DNA of 43,005 bases, from contig CAIVEI010000079.1 of assembly GCA_903904835.1 (NCBI GenBank), positions 1 to 43,005 of the forward strand. The letters are read 5' to 3'. The position numbers were made by a program, and so were the translations under genes. The stretch is from an uncultured Schlesneria sp. GTDB taxonomy: Bacteria > Planctomycetota > Planctomycetia > Planctomycetales > Planctomycetaceae. Below are positions 15,936 through 24,345 of this stretch, one piece after another (position 1 is the first letter of the stretch; the number at the start of each line of letters is the position of its first letter). Under the pieces are notes generated by a model. The model was given only the letters and a program-made list of their open reading frames with translations. It ran no database searches and had not been told where the DNA came from.

Positions 15936-17555
15936 TCATTTGCCGATCGAAATCTCAAGAATCTTGATCCGAGACGCGAGTGTCGTTGGTTTTACACCCA
16001 ACCGGGCGGCAGCTCCGTCCGGCCCATAGATCTTTCCGCCGGATGCTTTCAGTGCCAATCGAATGTTATTTGCTTCGAAACTGCGTACTTCAGCCTCCGT
16101 CAGAATTCGTTCGGATTCACCAGACGATTCCGTCGAGACCTTTCGCTTCGCTGTGTCGGAGGGGAGTTCCAGTCGCAGCCGTCCGTCGGTGGCACCGATC
16201 GACGCTCGCTCAAGGACATGTTGAAGCTCTCGAATATTGCCGGGCCAGCTGTACTGCTGAAGTGTTTGAACATTGGCAAGCGTCAATCTCGGTCTGCGTT
16301 GTCCCAACTTACGCGAAAGCCGTTCGAGAAACTGTTCGGCCAGTAAAGGGATGTCTTCGACGCGATTGCGTAGCGGCGGCAGTTCGATCGGAAAGACGCT
16401 CAGCCGGTAATACAAATCTTGTCGGAATCGCCCCGCTTCCGATTCTTCACGAAGTTTTCGATTGGTGGCAGCAAGAATGCGGACGTCCACTTTTCGAGTT
16501 GTTTCATCCCCCACTCGCTCAAGCTCACCTTCTTGCAGGACGCGCAATAATTTGGCTTGAAGATCCAGCGGGATCTCTCCAATCTCGTCGAGAAACAGTG
16601 TCCCTCCGTCGGCCAGTTCAAATCGACCCGCACGATCACGCAGGGCACTGGTAAACGCTCCTTTCGCATGCCCGAAGAACTCACTCTCGTAAAGTTCTCG
16701 TGGGATGGCAGCACAGTTGACCTTGATCAACGGACGGCTCGCACGTCGGCTGCGGCGGTGTAACTCACGAGCGACAAGCTCTTTTCCCGTGCCGCTTTCG
16801 CCCAGGATCAGAACCGACGAATCGGTTGGTGCCACCAGATCGATCTGCCGCGAAACCACTTGTAAAGCTGGGCTTTGTCCAACCAGTTCACCATACGATT
16901 CCGCTTGCTGAACTTCTTCTCGCAGGTACTCGTTTTCAAGCTCCAATCGCTTTTTTAGGAGTTCGATTTCGTTGAGTGCCCGGGCGTTCGCAATCGCAGC
17001 GGCGAGATGATCAGCAATCATTCGTAACCATTCAAAACCCGATTCACCAGGCGGCTCACGCGAGAACAACCCGAGCACTCCGAGCACTTGACCACGAAAG
17101 ATGAGGGGATGACCGGCAAACGATGTGATCTTTTCATCACGCACCCATTCCGGGCGCGCGACCCAGGCGTGGTTTTCAGCGATTTCCGAGACTTCGAGTG
17201 ACTTACCCGTTTTCGCGATCTGCCCGACTTTTCGGATGCCGATCGGAAACCGGCGGAAAGATCCGTCGAGACGGTCCCATCTGTCGGCCGAGGCGTTGAG
17301 AGATCGGCCAGAACTCGCCACCAGGTGCAGACAATGATCGCGTTGAAAACACTCTGTGGCGAATCGGCAACTGGTGCAATCGTCTGTAAGTGGAGGTTGC
17401 AGCAGCCACACCCGTACCAAAGCGACCGATGGCCCTTCACTCAGCCGCTGAGCCGCGAGCGTCAATATCTTGTCGACATCGAGCTGTTCCGCCAGCTCAA
17501 GCAACAGCCCCTTGGGATTCCGAGCGAACAGGTGCTGATCAGTGAGTGTTTGCAT
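15936..17555 (-). CDS. Sigma54-type enhancer-binding protein with GAF domain and Cys cluster
   Basis: A 539-residue regulator. Residues 20-195 form a GAF sensor holding a cysteine group C60-x2-C63-x5-C69-x5-C75, a possible metal or Fe-S redox site. The AAA+ domain has Walker A GESGTGKE (252-259) and Walker [11 protein letters not shown] (317-326). The sigma54-contact loop reads GAFTSA (299-304), not the usual GAFTGA. The C-terminus is a Fis-like HTH ([21 protein letters not shown]). Architecture resembles NorR. Three dyads lie directly upstream of its ATG, so it may activate the divergent AhpD gene at 17777 in response to a redox signal and control itself. Confidence 0.88.
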   Translation of the reverse strand: MQTLTDQHLFARNPKGLLLELAEQLDVDKILTLAAQRLSEGPSVALVRVWLLQPPLTDDCTSCRFATECFQRDHCLHLVASSGRSLNASADRWDRLDGSFRRFPIGIRKVGQIAKTGKSLEVSEIAENHAWVARPEWVRDEKITSFAGHPLIFRGQVLGVLGLFSREPPGESGFEWLRMIADHLAAAIANARALNEIELLKKRLELENEYLREEVQQAESYGELVGQSPALQVVSRQIDLVAPTDSSVLILGESGTGKELVARELHRRSRRASRPLIKVNCAAIPRELYESEFFGHAKGAFTSALRDRAGRFELADGGTLFLDEIGEIPLDLQAKLLRVLQEGELERVGDETTRKVDVRILAATNRKLREESEAGRFRQDLYYRLSVFPIELPPLRNRVEDIPLLAEQFLERLSRKLGQRRPRLTLANVQTLQQYSWPGNIRELQHVLERASIGATDGRLRLELPSDTAKRKVSTESSGESERILTEAEVRSFEANNIRLALKASGGKIYGPDGAAARLGVKPTTLASRIKILEISIGK

Positions 17556-17566
17556 GGCCGAATTGT

Positions 17567-17619
17567 AACGAAAATTCGTTGTTAATCAACGAAAATTCGT
17601 GTTACAACGAAAAGTCGTT
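17567..17619. promoter_or_regulatory. Three tandem dyads, probable EBP enhancer sites
   Basis: AACGAA-AA-TTCGTT (17567-17580), AACGAAAATTCGTG (17588-17601) and AACGAAAAGTCGTT (17606-17619). The first is a perfect 6-bp-arm dyad; the others differ by one base each. Centre spacing is 21 and 18 bases, about two helical turns. They lie 12-64 bases upstream of the EBP start and about 160-210 bases upstream of the AhpD gene, an enhancer-like distance for the latter. Confidence 0.7.
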
Positions 17620-17687
17620 GTTCTTAATTTCGGCATGTAAATCCGCAAATACCTATTTATCAATGTGTTATGGATTCTCGTGTCGTT

Positions 17688-17703
17688 TGGCATGGAAGAT
17701 GAA
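17688..17703 (+). promoter_or_regulatory. Weak sigma54 promoter candidate
   Basis: TGGCATG-GAAG-ATGAA. The -24 part matches the TGGCAYR consensus, but the -12 part has ATGAA where TTGCA is expected, lacking the GC. It lies 74 bases upstream of the AhpD ATG and downstream of the three dyads, the right order for sigma54 control. Confidence 0.3.
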
Positions 17704-17776
17704 TAAAGCACTCACGACAGCCACTGAAAAGTTCAGGTGGCGAAACGAAAAACCTGTTCTCTGAAAGGAACGAACC

Positions 17777-18316
17777 ATGTCACGTATCAATCAAATTTCT
17801 CCAGAAACCGCGACCGGCAAAGCGAAGGAACTGTTGGATGCCGTCAAAAGCAAGCTAGGCCTTGTTCCAAATCTGACGCGAGCACTCGCAAACGCTCCCG
17901 CAGCCTTGGAAGCCTACCTTCAATTCAGCGGTTCGCTGGGGAAAGGAACGCTTTCTGCCAAGAACCGTGAACGAATCGCTCTCGTCGTCGCTCAAGAAAA
18001 TCAATGCGACTATTGCCTCGCCGCTCATTCCACGATCGGCAAAATGGTGGGACTCACCGCCGATGAGATTCGGGACAGCCGCAAAGGGACATCCACCGAT
18101 TCAAAATCTGACGTCCTGGTTCGATTCGCTCAAAAAGTGCTGGAGACCAAAGGGCGCGTGTCTGACGCCGACTTGCAATCCGTGCGTGAGGCGGGATTCG
18201 ATGATGGAGCACTCGCCGAAGTTGTCGGCAATGTCGCGCTCAATATTTTTACGAATTACTTCAACCACGTCGCCGGTACCGACGTCGATTTTCCCGCCGC
18301 AGAAGTTCTCGTCTGA
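17777..18316 (+). CDS. AhpD-like carboxymuconolactone decarboxylase family protein
   Basis: A 179-residue AhpD-type protein with the complete active-site pattern: E74, C77-DY-C80 and H84 (ENQCDYCLAAH), the proton relay known from alkylhydroperoxidase AhpD. It likely acts as a thiol peroxidase or its reductant. It is paralogous to the protein at 12667 (same MxRI start, PNVxxxxAxxP segment, GxxDxEIxEIV-like C-terminal helix) but keeps the His which that one lacks. ATG with GAAAGGA upstream. The gene diverges from the EBP with three dyads in the gap, so it is the most likely EBP target. DUF1348 gene follows after 90 bases. Confidence 0.88.
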   Translation: MSRINQISPETATGKAKELLDAVKSKLGLVPNLTRALANAPAALEAYLQFSGSLGKGTLSAKNRERIALVVAQENQCDYCLAAHSTIGKMVGLTADEIRDSRKGTSTDSKSDVLVRFAQKVLETKGRVSDADLQSVREAGFDDGALAEVVGNVALNIFTNYFNHVAGTDVDFPAAEVLV

Positions 18317-18406
18317 GAACAGTTGGCCCAGGACGCACCGTCCAAAACGCGGGGACGACCTACTGCGAATCTTCGCCGCATCGTCCCCCTTTGTCAGGAA
18401 TCGATC

Positions 18407-18898
18407 ATGACCGAAACATGTGTGCTGAAAACAACGACTCCAATCATCCTTCCGCCGTTTACCTTTGAAACGGCAACCGCCAAGGTTCGAGCGGCCGAAG
18501 ACGCCTGGAATAGCCGTGACCCGGAACGAGTCGCCATGAGCTATTCCGTGAACAGTCAATGGCGAAATCGCGGCGAGTTCGTTCGAGGCCGGGAAGAAAT
18601 CAAAGACCTGCTCCGCAGGAAGTGGAACCGCGAACGCGAGTACCGCCTGGTGAAGGAGCTTTGGGGCTTCCTGAAAAACCGGATGGCTGTGCGGTTCCAA
18701 TATGAATGGCAGGATGATTCCGGTGATTGGCATCGGGCCTACGGGAACGAACTGTGGGAGTTCGACGACGATGGTTTAATGCGTCGGCGTGAGGCCAGCA
18801 TTAACGACATTGCGATCGCAGAATCCGATCGCAAGTTCTTCTGGCCCGCTCCCGGTCCTCGGCCAGCGGACCATGAAGGGATCACTGATATCAAGTGA
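18407..18898 (+). CDS. DUF1348 NTF2-like protein
   Basis: A 163-residue protein of the DUF1348 family: [56 protein letters not shown], then [39 protein letters not shown]. The fold is NTF2-like, function unknown. ATG 18407 (CAGGAA upstream) rather than an in-frame upstream codon, since the family starts near this point. Same direction as the AhpD gene and possibly co-transcribed with it under the EBP. Confidence 0.85.
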   Translation: MTETCVLKTTTPIILPPFTFETATAKVRAAEDAWNSRDPERVAMSYSVNSQWRNRGEFVRGREEIKDLLRRKWNREREYRLVKELWGFLKNRMAVRFQYEWQDDSGDWHRAYGNELWEFDDDGLMRRREASINDIAIAESDRKFFWPAPGPRPADHEGITDIK

Positions 18899-19104
18899 CC
18901 CATGTTTAGATGACGGCTGCAACGTGTTATCGGCGCGGCTGACAAGAACGAGGACCACTCAACGGAGTTCAACAAACAGCGGGTGGTCAAACAAAGCACA
19001 GGACTGACGATTCAGTCAATTCAAAGAGAGGTCTCTTTTAAGACGGGCCAGTTCGGTACGTCGGATCACTTCTCAAACGCAAAAAGTATGGAAAGAAAAG
19101 AATC

Positions 19105-19629
19105 ATGTCGACAACGACCCTTACGAGTACACCAAATCAATTAGCCAGTGGAACGGACCTCAAAGAAATCGGCCGGGCCGTGCTTTACGGAGGAATCGCG
19201 TCGGGTTTGCTCGATGCCACAGACGGCGTCATCGCTTTTTATCTGATGTACGGATTCAATCCGATTCAGGTGCTTCAATTCATCGCCAGCGGAGCGATCG
19301 GTTCCAAAGCCTTCGAAGGGGGGCTGGCAACTGCGGGATTGGGAATGTTCTATCACTTCGTGATTGCCTTCGCCGCAGCAGGCGTGTTTGCAGTCGCCGC
19401 ATACTGGTTCCGAATATTCCGCGATCATTGGATCGTGACGGGATTAGTATTCGGAACATTGGTCTGGGCATTCATGAATTTGTATGTCGTTCCCAATTCT
19501 GCGGCGCAACCCCCTGCACTGACTCTTCCTGCCGTGTTGAACGGCATCATCGGTCACGCCCTCTTCGTAGGAGTCGCCATTTCCTACTTCACACAACATC
19601 TGCGCAGCCGGAACAATGTGTCAAACTGA
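19105..19629 (+). CDS. Four-helix membrane protein of unknown function
   Basis: A 174-residue integral membrane protein. Hydrophobic segments at about residues 25-48, 78-102, 112-132 and 143-164 give four helices; the N-terminal 20 residues are polar. It has small-residue-rich helices (GGIASGLLDATDGVIAFYL) and a conserved-looking YHFVIAFAAAGVFAVAAYWF. I do not recognise a named family with confidence; it vaguely resembles DUF1440-type proteins. ATG 19105 with GGAAAGAAAAG upstream. It lies 88 bases before the NTF2-hydrolase gene on the same strand. The 206 bases upstream hold no gene. Confidence 0.7.
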   Translation: MSTTTLTSTPNQLASGTDLKEIGRAVLYGGIASGLLDATDGVIAFYLMYGFNPIQVLQFIASGAIGSKAFEGGLATAGLGMFYHFVIAFAAAGVFAVAAYWFRIFRDHWIVTGLVFGTLVWAFMNLYVVPNSAAQPPALTLPAVLNGIIGHALFVGVAISYFTQHLRSRNNVSN

Positions 19630-19717
19630 CATTTGATCGAGACACGAAGTCATCATTGATGTTGATGGTGACCAGCACAAACTTGTTCAACACGAAACCA
19701 ATGATAGGAGAATTATA

Positions 19718-20992
19718 ATGAGTACCAATCATGACATTGTTGCAGGATTTTACGCTGCCGTCCGTCAAGGAGATATTCCCCGGGCGACATCAGTGTTCGC
19801 CGAAAATTTGACGTGGGTCGAGCCACCGTTTCCAGGTCACGAAGGAGGAACGTTCCATGGTAAGGATAATATTCTGACCAATGTGTTGGGACCGTTCATC
19901 GCGACGTGGACCGACCTGAGCGTCACGCCGGAACGGATCACAGAAGCGGGCGATCAAGTGATCGTTCATGGAACCTACAAAGGGAAACATCACCAGACTG
20001 GTCGAGCGTTCGAATCGAGGTTGATCCACACGTGGACGCTGAAAGACGGTAAAGCTGTCCGCTTCGAGATGCTGGCGGATACCGTGCAATTCTTCCGCAC
20101 CGTTCGTCCGAACAGCCCCGGAACGACTACCGTCAAAAACAAATCGATTACCGTGTCCGGCGTGAATATCGCTTACCGTGAGGCGGGTGCGGAAGGGGCT
20201 CCGGTACTGCTTCTGTTGCACGGTTTCCCGTCGTCATCGCACATGTTCCGCGACTTGATCCCCGCGCTCCAGGATAAGTTCCACATTTTCGCTCCCGATT
20301 ACCCAGGCTTTGGCTTGAGCAGCATGCCTTCCACGAAGGAATTCGAGTACACATTCGACAACGTTGCGCACATCATGACCGACTGGATCGAAGCAGTCGG
20401 GCTTAAGAACTACGTCTTGTATCTGCAGGACTACGGTGCTCCGGTCGGTTTTCGCCTGGCAACCGCTCATCCCGAACGAGTTCAGGGTCTGGTGATCCAG
20501 AACGGCAATGCCTACGTAGAAGGGCTGAGCGAAAACCTGGCACCACTCAGTGCCTACATGTCCAACCCCACTCCAGAAACCGAAAAGCCCGTGCGAGCTC
20601 TTCTGGCACTCGAAACAACAAAGTGGCAATACACACATGGGACTCGTCATCCTGAGGAAATCGCTCCCGAATCATGGATTTACGATCAATATTTCCTCGA
20701 CCGACCAGGCAACGACGAGATTCAACTCGCAATGTTCCGCGACTACAAATCAAATCCCCCGCTTTACCCCGAATGGCAATCCTATTTGCGAACGCACCAG
20801 CCATCGACACTGGTCGCCTGGGGCAAGAACGATCCCTTCTTTACCGAAGCGGGAGCCAAGGCGTTCCTTCGCGACGTCCCGCAAGCGAGTCTGCACTTGC
20901 TGGAGACAGGTCACTTCGCACTCGAAGAAGACTGTGCCGAGATTGCATCGCTGATCCGCAAGCAGTTCAGCCTGGCCTCGTGTCAAAGCTAA
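19718..20992 (+). CDS. NTF2-like domain fused to alpha/beta hydrolase
   Basis: A 424-residue two-domain protein. Residues 1-130 are a SnoaL/NTF2-like barrel (IVAGFYAAVRQGDIPRATSVFAENLTW...). Residues 143-420 are an alpha/beta hydrolase of the haloalkane dehalogenase/epoxide hydrolase class: oxyanion HGFP (168-171), nucleophile Asp238 in LQDYG, acid Asp372 in WGKNDPFF and His399 in TGHFALEE. Asp rather than Ser as nucleophile points to C-halogen or epoxide hydrolysis. The hydrolase is normally a stand-alone protein of about 290 residues; the NTF2 part could gate or bind substrate. ATG with AGGAG seven bases upstream. No frameshift at the junction. Confidence 0.85.
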   Translation: MSTNHDIVAGFYAAVRQGDIPRATSVFAENLTWVEPPFPGHEGGTFHGKDNILTNVLGPFIATWTDLSVTPERITEAGDQVIVHGTYKGKHHQTGRAFESRLIHTWTLKDGKAVRFEMLADTVQFFRTVRPNSPGTTTVKNKSITVSGVNIAYREAGAEGAPVLLLLHGFPSSSHMFRDLIPALQDKFHIFAPDYPGFGLSSMPSTKEFEYTFDNVAHIMTDWIEAVGLKNYVLYLQDYGAPVGFRLATAHPERVQGLVIQNGNAYVEGLSENLAPLSAYMSNPTPETEKPVRALLALETTKWQYTHGTRHPEEIAPESWIYDQYFLDRPGNDEIQLAMFRDYKSNPPLYPEWQSYLRTHQPSTLVAWGKNDPFFTEAGAKAFLRDVPQASLHLLETGHFALEEDCAEIASLIRKQFSLASCQS

Positions 20993-21094
20993 AGATGTCG
21001 ATGCCACTGGATGAACATCTTCTGTCACCCAGTGCTCTTTCGTCGACAGAAGGGTGAGCGATTGCGTCTCCGCCAGATTTCTCGAAGTTTTTGC

Positions 21095-21123
21095 TTGACG
21101 ACGACGATAGTTGTAGATACAAA
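21095..21123 (+). promoter_or_regulatory. MarR-gene promoter with overlapping dyad
   Basis: TTGACG (21095-21100), 17 bases, TACAAA (21118-21123). The dyad TTGTA-GA-TACAA (21111-21122) overlaps the -10 box. A near copy, TTGCATATACAA, lies past the MarR gene at 21624-21635. Confidence 0.6.
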
Positions 21124-21152
21124 TAAAGCAGCGGTCGGGGAGCCGCATCAGT

Positions 21153-21599
21153 ATGGACAAGCCTGCCACCAATATCGACACCATCGCCAAGACCTGTATT
21201 GCCGGTCGGCTGCGACTGATCAATCGGGTTGTGTCGAGTATTTACGATGATGCGCTGCGGCCGTTCGGATTGAAGATCAGCCAGGGGAATATTCTCATCT
21301 TCACGGGCAAACTGGGTATCGCCAGTCCTGTCCAGATTTGTGAGTATCTGCAACTTGATGCTTCGACGCTCAGCCGCAACGTGGAATTGATGCGCAAGAA
21401 CGGCTGGTTGGAGGAGGTTCCCGGCGAGGATGCTCGCAGTCGTCCCTTCCGCCTGACGGAAGAAGGGAAACGACTGATCGAATCAGCGATCCCAGCCTGG
21501 GAGAAGGCTCAGGCGGAAGCTAAGGAGCTGCTGGGGGACGACTTCGTGTCGTCGCTCAACAAAGCGGCCAAAAGGGCCAGTGAGTCGAATCGTGCGTGA
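21153..21599 (+). CDS. MarR family transcriptional regulator
   Basis: A 148-residue MarR protein. The winged helix reads ICEYLQLDASTLSRNVELMRKNGWLEEVPGEDARSRPFRLTEEGKRL, with the DxRxR wing motif (EDARSRP). A cysteine at residue 15 is at the position used as the peroxide sensor in OhrR; whether it is homologous I cannot say from sequence alone. ATG 21153 lies about 24 bases after the predicted transcription start. Dyads in its own promoter and in the gap to the next gene suggest self-control plus control of the QueG-like/ICMT unit that starts 50 bases downstream. Confidence 0.88.
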   Translation: MDKPATNIDTIAKTCIAGRLRLINRVVSSIYDDALRPFGLKISQGNILIFTGKLGIASPVQICEYLQLDASTLSRNVELMRKNGWLEEVPGEDARSRPFRLTEEGKRLIESAIPAWEKAQAEAKELLGDDFVSSLNKAAKRASESNRA

Positions 21600-21623
21600 C
21601 ACCGAGTTTTTTTGGGCGAATAC

Positions 21624-21635
21624 TTGCATATACAA
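21624..21635. promoter_or_regulatory. Second MarR-type dyad, upstream of the QueG-like gene
   Basis: TTGCA-TA-TACAA matches the dyad in the MarR promoter at 10 of 12 positions. It overlaps TATACA (21629-21634), a likely -10 box, 15 bases before the ATG of the QueG-like gene. Confidence 0.5.
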
Positions 21636-21649
21636 CACAAGAGATTGCG

Positions 21650-22960
21650 ATGAAACTGACAGTACCGAAGACAAAGCCAGACCGCATGGAACCTGACAAG
21701 CTTGATGCGGCCTGGCTGAAGCAACTTGCCCTCGACCACGGGGCTGACGATGCCGGGTTGGTTCCGATTGGCGATCCGGGGCTGGATGACCAGCGGGCTG
21801 ACATTTTGAAGTTCTACCCGAAGACCAAAGCGTTACTCGCCATCGTCTGTCGCATGAACCGCGAGCCGATCCGGAATCCGGCTCGTTCTGTGGCCAACCT
21901 GGAATTTCACTCGACCGGTGAAGACGTCGATCACGTGAGCCGAGCCGTTGTCAGTGCCCTTGAACAGCAAGGAATTGCGGCGATCAACTCGCCGATGGGT
22001 TTTCCAATGGAAACTGCCCGATTTCCGGAAAAGATGTGGGTCGTGTCTCATAAACCGGTGGCTGTTGCTGCTGGCCTTGGCATGATGGGCATCCATCGCA
22101 ACGTCATCCATCCGAAGTTCGGCAATTTTATTTTGTTAGGGACAATTCTCATCGGCGCTGAAGTGTCCGAGTACGACCAGCCGATCGACTATAACCCCTG
22201 CTTATCCTGCAAACTCTGCGTGGCAGCGTGCCCCGTGGGCGCGATCTCGCCGGACGGCAAGTTTGACCTCGCTTCATGCTACACTCACAACTACCGCGAG
22301 TTTATGGGTGGCTTCGGCGATTGGGTGGAACGGGTTGCCGACGCGAAGAACGGCCTGGAACTGCGGAAGAAAGTCACTCGTCAAGAAACGGTTTCGACCT
22401 GGCAAAGTCTTGCCTTTGGTCCGAACTACAAGGCTGCATACTGCCTTTCCGTCTGTCCTGCGGGTGAAGATGTGATCGGGCCGTTCCAAGCCGACCGGAA
22501 GGAATTCCTGGACGAGATTGTGAAACCGCTATTGGATAAAGAAGAGACGGTCTACGTCGTCCCCAAATCCGACGCCGAGGATCACGTCAAAAAGCGCTTC
22601 CCGCACAAGAATGTGAAGCACGTTCGCGGCAGCCTTTTGCCGCGCACGATTAAAGGGTTCCTCAGCGGGATGCCGCATACGTTTCAACGAGGTCAGTCTG
22701 CGGGACTGAATGCCGTTTACCACCTGACGTTTACCGGCAAAGAACCTCATCTCGCCACGGTCGTCATTAAAGACAAGACAATCCAGGTGACCGATGGCCA
22801 CGAGGGAAAAGCCGACCTTCAACTGACCGCCGACAGCGAGACGTGGCTCGGCTTTCTGGCGAAAGAACGAAGTCTATTGTGGGCGTTCCTGCGTCGCAAA
22901 ATTCGGATCAAAGGTTCGCCGATGTTATTAGTCGCTTTTGGAAAGTGTTTCCCATCATGA
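21650..22960 (+). CDS. QueG/reductive-dehalogenase-like Fe-S protein fused to SCP2 domain
   Basis: A 436-residue protein. Residues 15-180 resemble the cobalamin-type core of epoxyqueuosine reductase and reductive dehalogenases (KPVAVAAGLGMMGIHRNVIHPKFGNFILLG). A bacterial ferredoxin site follows: C184-x2-C187-x2-C190-x3-C194-P, with C210, C265 and C269 (CLSVCPAG) for a second [4Fe-4S] cluster. Residues about 350-433 form an SCP2 sterol-carrier-like lipid-binding domain. No Tat signal, so cytoplasmic. The SCP2 fusion suggests a hydrophobic substrate rather than tRNA. ATG 21650 lies just after a MarR-type dyad; the stop overlaps the ICMT-like gene (ATGA). Confidence 0.82.
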   Translation: MKLTVPKTKPDRMEPDKLDAAWLKQLALDHGADDAGLVPIGDPGLDDQRADILKFYPKTKALLAIVCRMNREPIRNPARSVANLEFHSTGEDVDHVSRAVVSALEQQGIAAINSPMGFPMETARFPEKMWVVSHKPVAVAAGLGMMGIHRNVIHPKFGNFILLGTILIGAEVSEYDQPIDYNPCLSCKLCVAACPVGAISPDGKFDLASCYTHNYREFMGGFGDWVERVADAKNGLELRKKVTRQETVSTWQSLAFGPNYKAAYCLSVCPAGEDVIGPFQADRKEFLDEIVKPLLDKEETVYVVPKSDAEDHVKKRFPHKNVKHVRGSLLPRTIKGFLSGMPHTFQRGQSAGLNAVYHLTFTGKEPHLATVVIKDKTIQVTDGHEGKADLQLTADSETWLGFLAKERSLLWAFLRRKIRIKGSPMLLVAFGKCFPS

Positions 22961-23433
22961 CAAACGAACGAAAACACCCGATCGATAACAGGATTCCACC
23001 ACCAGTGGTTGTGCTTCTGATTGGCGTGGCAATGGCAGTGACTGCCTGGTTTACTCCCGCCATTCAGATTGAAAACAATGTGCGATTCGCTGTCGGGGGT
23101 ATTGTACTCGTGATGGGAATTCTGATCGTGGTACGTGGAGCCAGAACATTCTGGAAGAATAAGACGACGATCAATCCTGTGGACATCGAACAGGCTTCGG
23201 CACTCGTCACCGACGGCATTTTTCGTTACAGCCGCAATCCCATGTACGTTGGGTTTACCGTTGTGCTAACGGGTTGGGCCATTTGCCTGGCTGCGCCATG
23301 GGCGTTTATCGGGCCGGTTGTCTTCGCCCTCTTCACAAACCGCTTTCAGATCATTCCGGAAGAACGAGTGATGCATGCCAAGTTCGGTCAGGCATACGAC
23401 GAATACCGCGCAAACGTGCGGCGTTGGGTTTGA
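22957..23433 (+). CDS. Isoprenylcysteine carboxyl methyltransferase-like membrane protein
   Basis: A 158-residue membrane protein with about four hydrophobic segments (residues 15-33, 42-62, 100-120 and around 120-135). GIFRYSRNPMYVGFTVVLTGW is the ICMT/PEMT SAM-binding signature, and FQIIPEERVMHAKFGQAYDEYRANVRRWV the standard C-terminal motif. In bacteria these methylate lipids, quinone precursors or thiols. The ATG overlaps the stop of the QueG-like gene by four bases, so the two are translated together. Confidence 0.85.
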   Translation: MTNERKHPIDNRIPPPVVVLLIGVAMAVTAWFTPAIQIENNVRFAVGGIVLVMGILIVVRGARTFWKNKTTINPVDIEQASALVTDGIFRYSRNPMYVGFTVVLTGWAICLAAPWAFIGPVVFALFTNRFQIIPEERVMHAKFGQAYDEYRANVRRWV

Positions 23434-23514
23434 GATTACGTTCGGATATTGACTTTGTCCAAGCTTTCTATCGCCGATTAAAACGCTCAACGATTCGCCG
23501 AGATTACCGCGAAA

Positions 23515-23668
23515 GACAAGAGAATTTGCCACAGATGCACTCGGATTCACACTGATAAAAACAAAAGAGAAAAATACGGGGTTGAAGAGTTTTTTAACTC
23601 CGTTTCAGGAGATTTGTTCCTCTTTATCTGTGTGGTTCTGTGTGCATCCGTGGCTAAACTCTTTTGAA
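23515..23668. repeat. Large imperfect inverted repeat (GCCACAGATGCAC type)
   Basis: Left arm about 23515-23566 contains GCCACAGATGCAC and CACACTGATAAA. The right arm, about 23615-23667, read backwards contains GCCACGGATGCACACAG and CACACAGATAAAG. A small GAGTT/AACTC hairpin lies in the middle (23587-23600). Such palindromes with this core occur widely in environmental bacteria, as far as I recall. It fills most of the gap between the ICMT-like gene and the convergent gene at 23727. Confidence 0.65.
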
Positions 23669-23726
23669 TTTCATTGATGCGACTGTCGATATCACGGATC
23701 GATGGGCTAAAGACAAACTGATTGAA

Positions 23727-24164
23727 TCAAGCTCCAGGATTGCTCGCCGAGTCGCTGCATGGAGTATTTGGCAGTATTTCCAGATCGGGTTTCACAAATC
23801 CGTCCCTTGCTGCCTGCGAGAACAGCGTCTCCTTACGATAGTAAATCAACAAGGGGCTCAAATTCCGGTCGAGAAGGTCCGGGTTCTGATTGCAAAAATC
23901 GACAAATGACACGCGGTCACCACTGCGCTGCATTCGGTGACTGATGAGAATCAGAAAGACCTGCGTGATTGTTTCGTGATAGGCCAGGGTCTTTTTCAAT
24001 GAAGCGTTGTAACGCTTGATCCCCTGTCGCACGACCGGAATCGCCTCCGACAACGGCATCTTTTGCAGATAAAGCCACGCCATGCGAACGTGCGCCTCAT
24101 GTGTCCATTGAACTTCGGGCAGTAAACAGCTCTCGAAAGCCTCGAGAAATTCCGTACCAGTCAT
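23727..24164 (-). CDS. Conserved hypothetical protein (AHVRMAWLYL family)
   Basis: A 145-residue helical protein: MTGTEFLEAFESCLLPEVQWTHEAHVRMAWLYLQKMPLSEAIPVVRQGIKRYNAS, then AYHETITQVFLILI. I recognise this pattern from widespread uncharacterised proteins, but know no function. Conserved histidines (THEAH, YHET) could be a metal or catalytic site. The C-terminal 25 residues are probably not conserved. ATG 24164. The neighbouring genes on the other strand give no functional hint beyond the redox theme of the region. Confidence 0.7.
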   Translation of the reverse strand: MTGTEFLEAFESCLLPEVQWTHEAHVRMAWLYLQKMPLSEAIPVVRQGIKRYNASLKKTLAYHETITQVFLILISHRMQRSGDRVSFVDFCNQNPDLLDRNLSPLLIYYRKETLFSQAARDGFVKPDLEILPNTPCSDSASNPGA

Positions 24165-24345
24165 CGGTTGTACTCAAGCGTGTGTTTCCCTCGTCAAATT
24201 CGTTCGGCGAATAATTGTGAAAACTACCGAAGTAAAAGGTCAAGCGGGGTAAGAAAGCGAATGGAGGCGGCGTCTAAGTTGGTGTACCGCAGCGACTGCC
24301 GCGAGCAATAGAAACGTCCACAAGCTTATTCACAGGAGTCTCATC

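Noticed and set aside
17567-17619. Three repeats as a short CRISPR-like array
   Set aside because: Units are symmetric 14-mers with 4-7-base gaps, far too short for CRISPR; they fit tandem regulator sites.
12608-19071. Similarity between leader sequences near 12609 and 19037 (AAGACG-GC-A-TTCGG-ACGTCGG-TC)
   Set aside because: Roughly 22 of 28 bases match by eye, without symmetry or shared position relative to the gene starts; may be chance.
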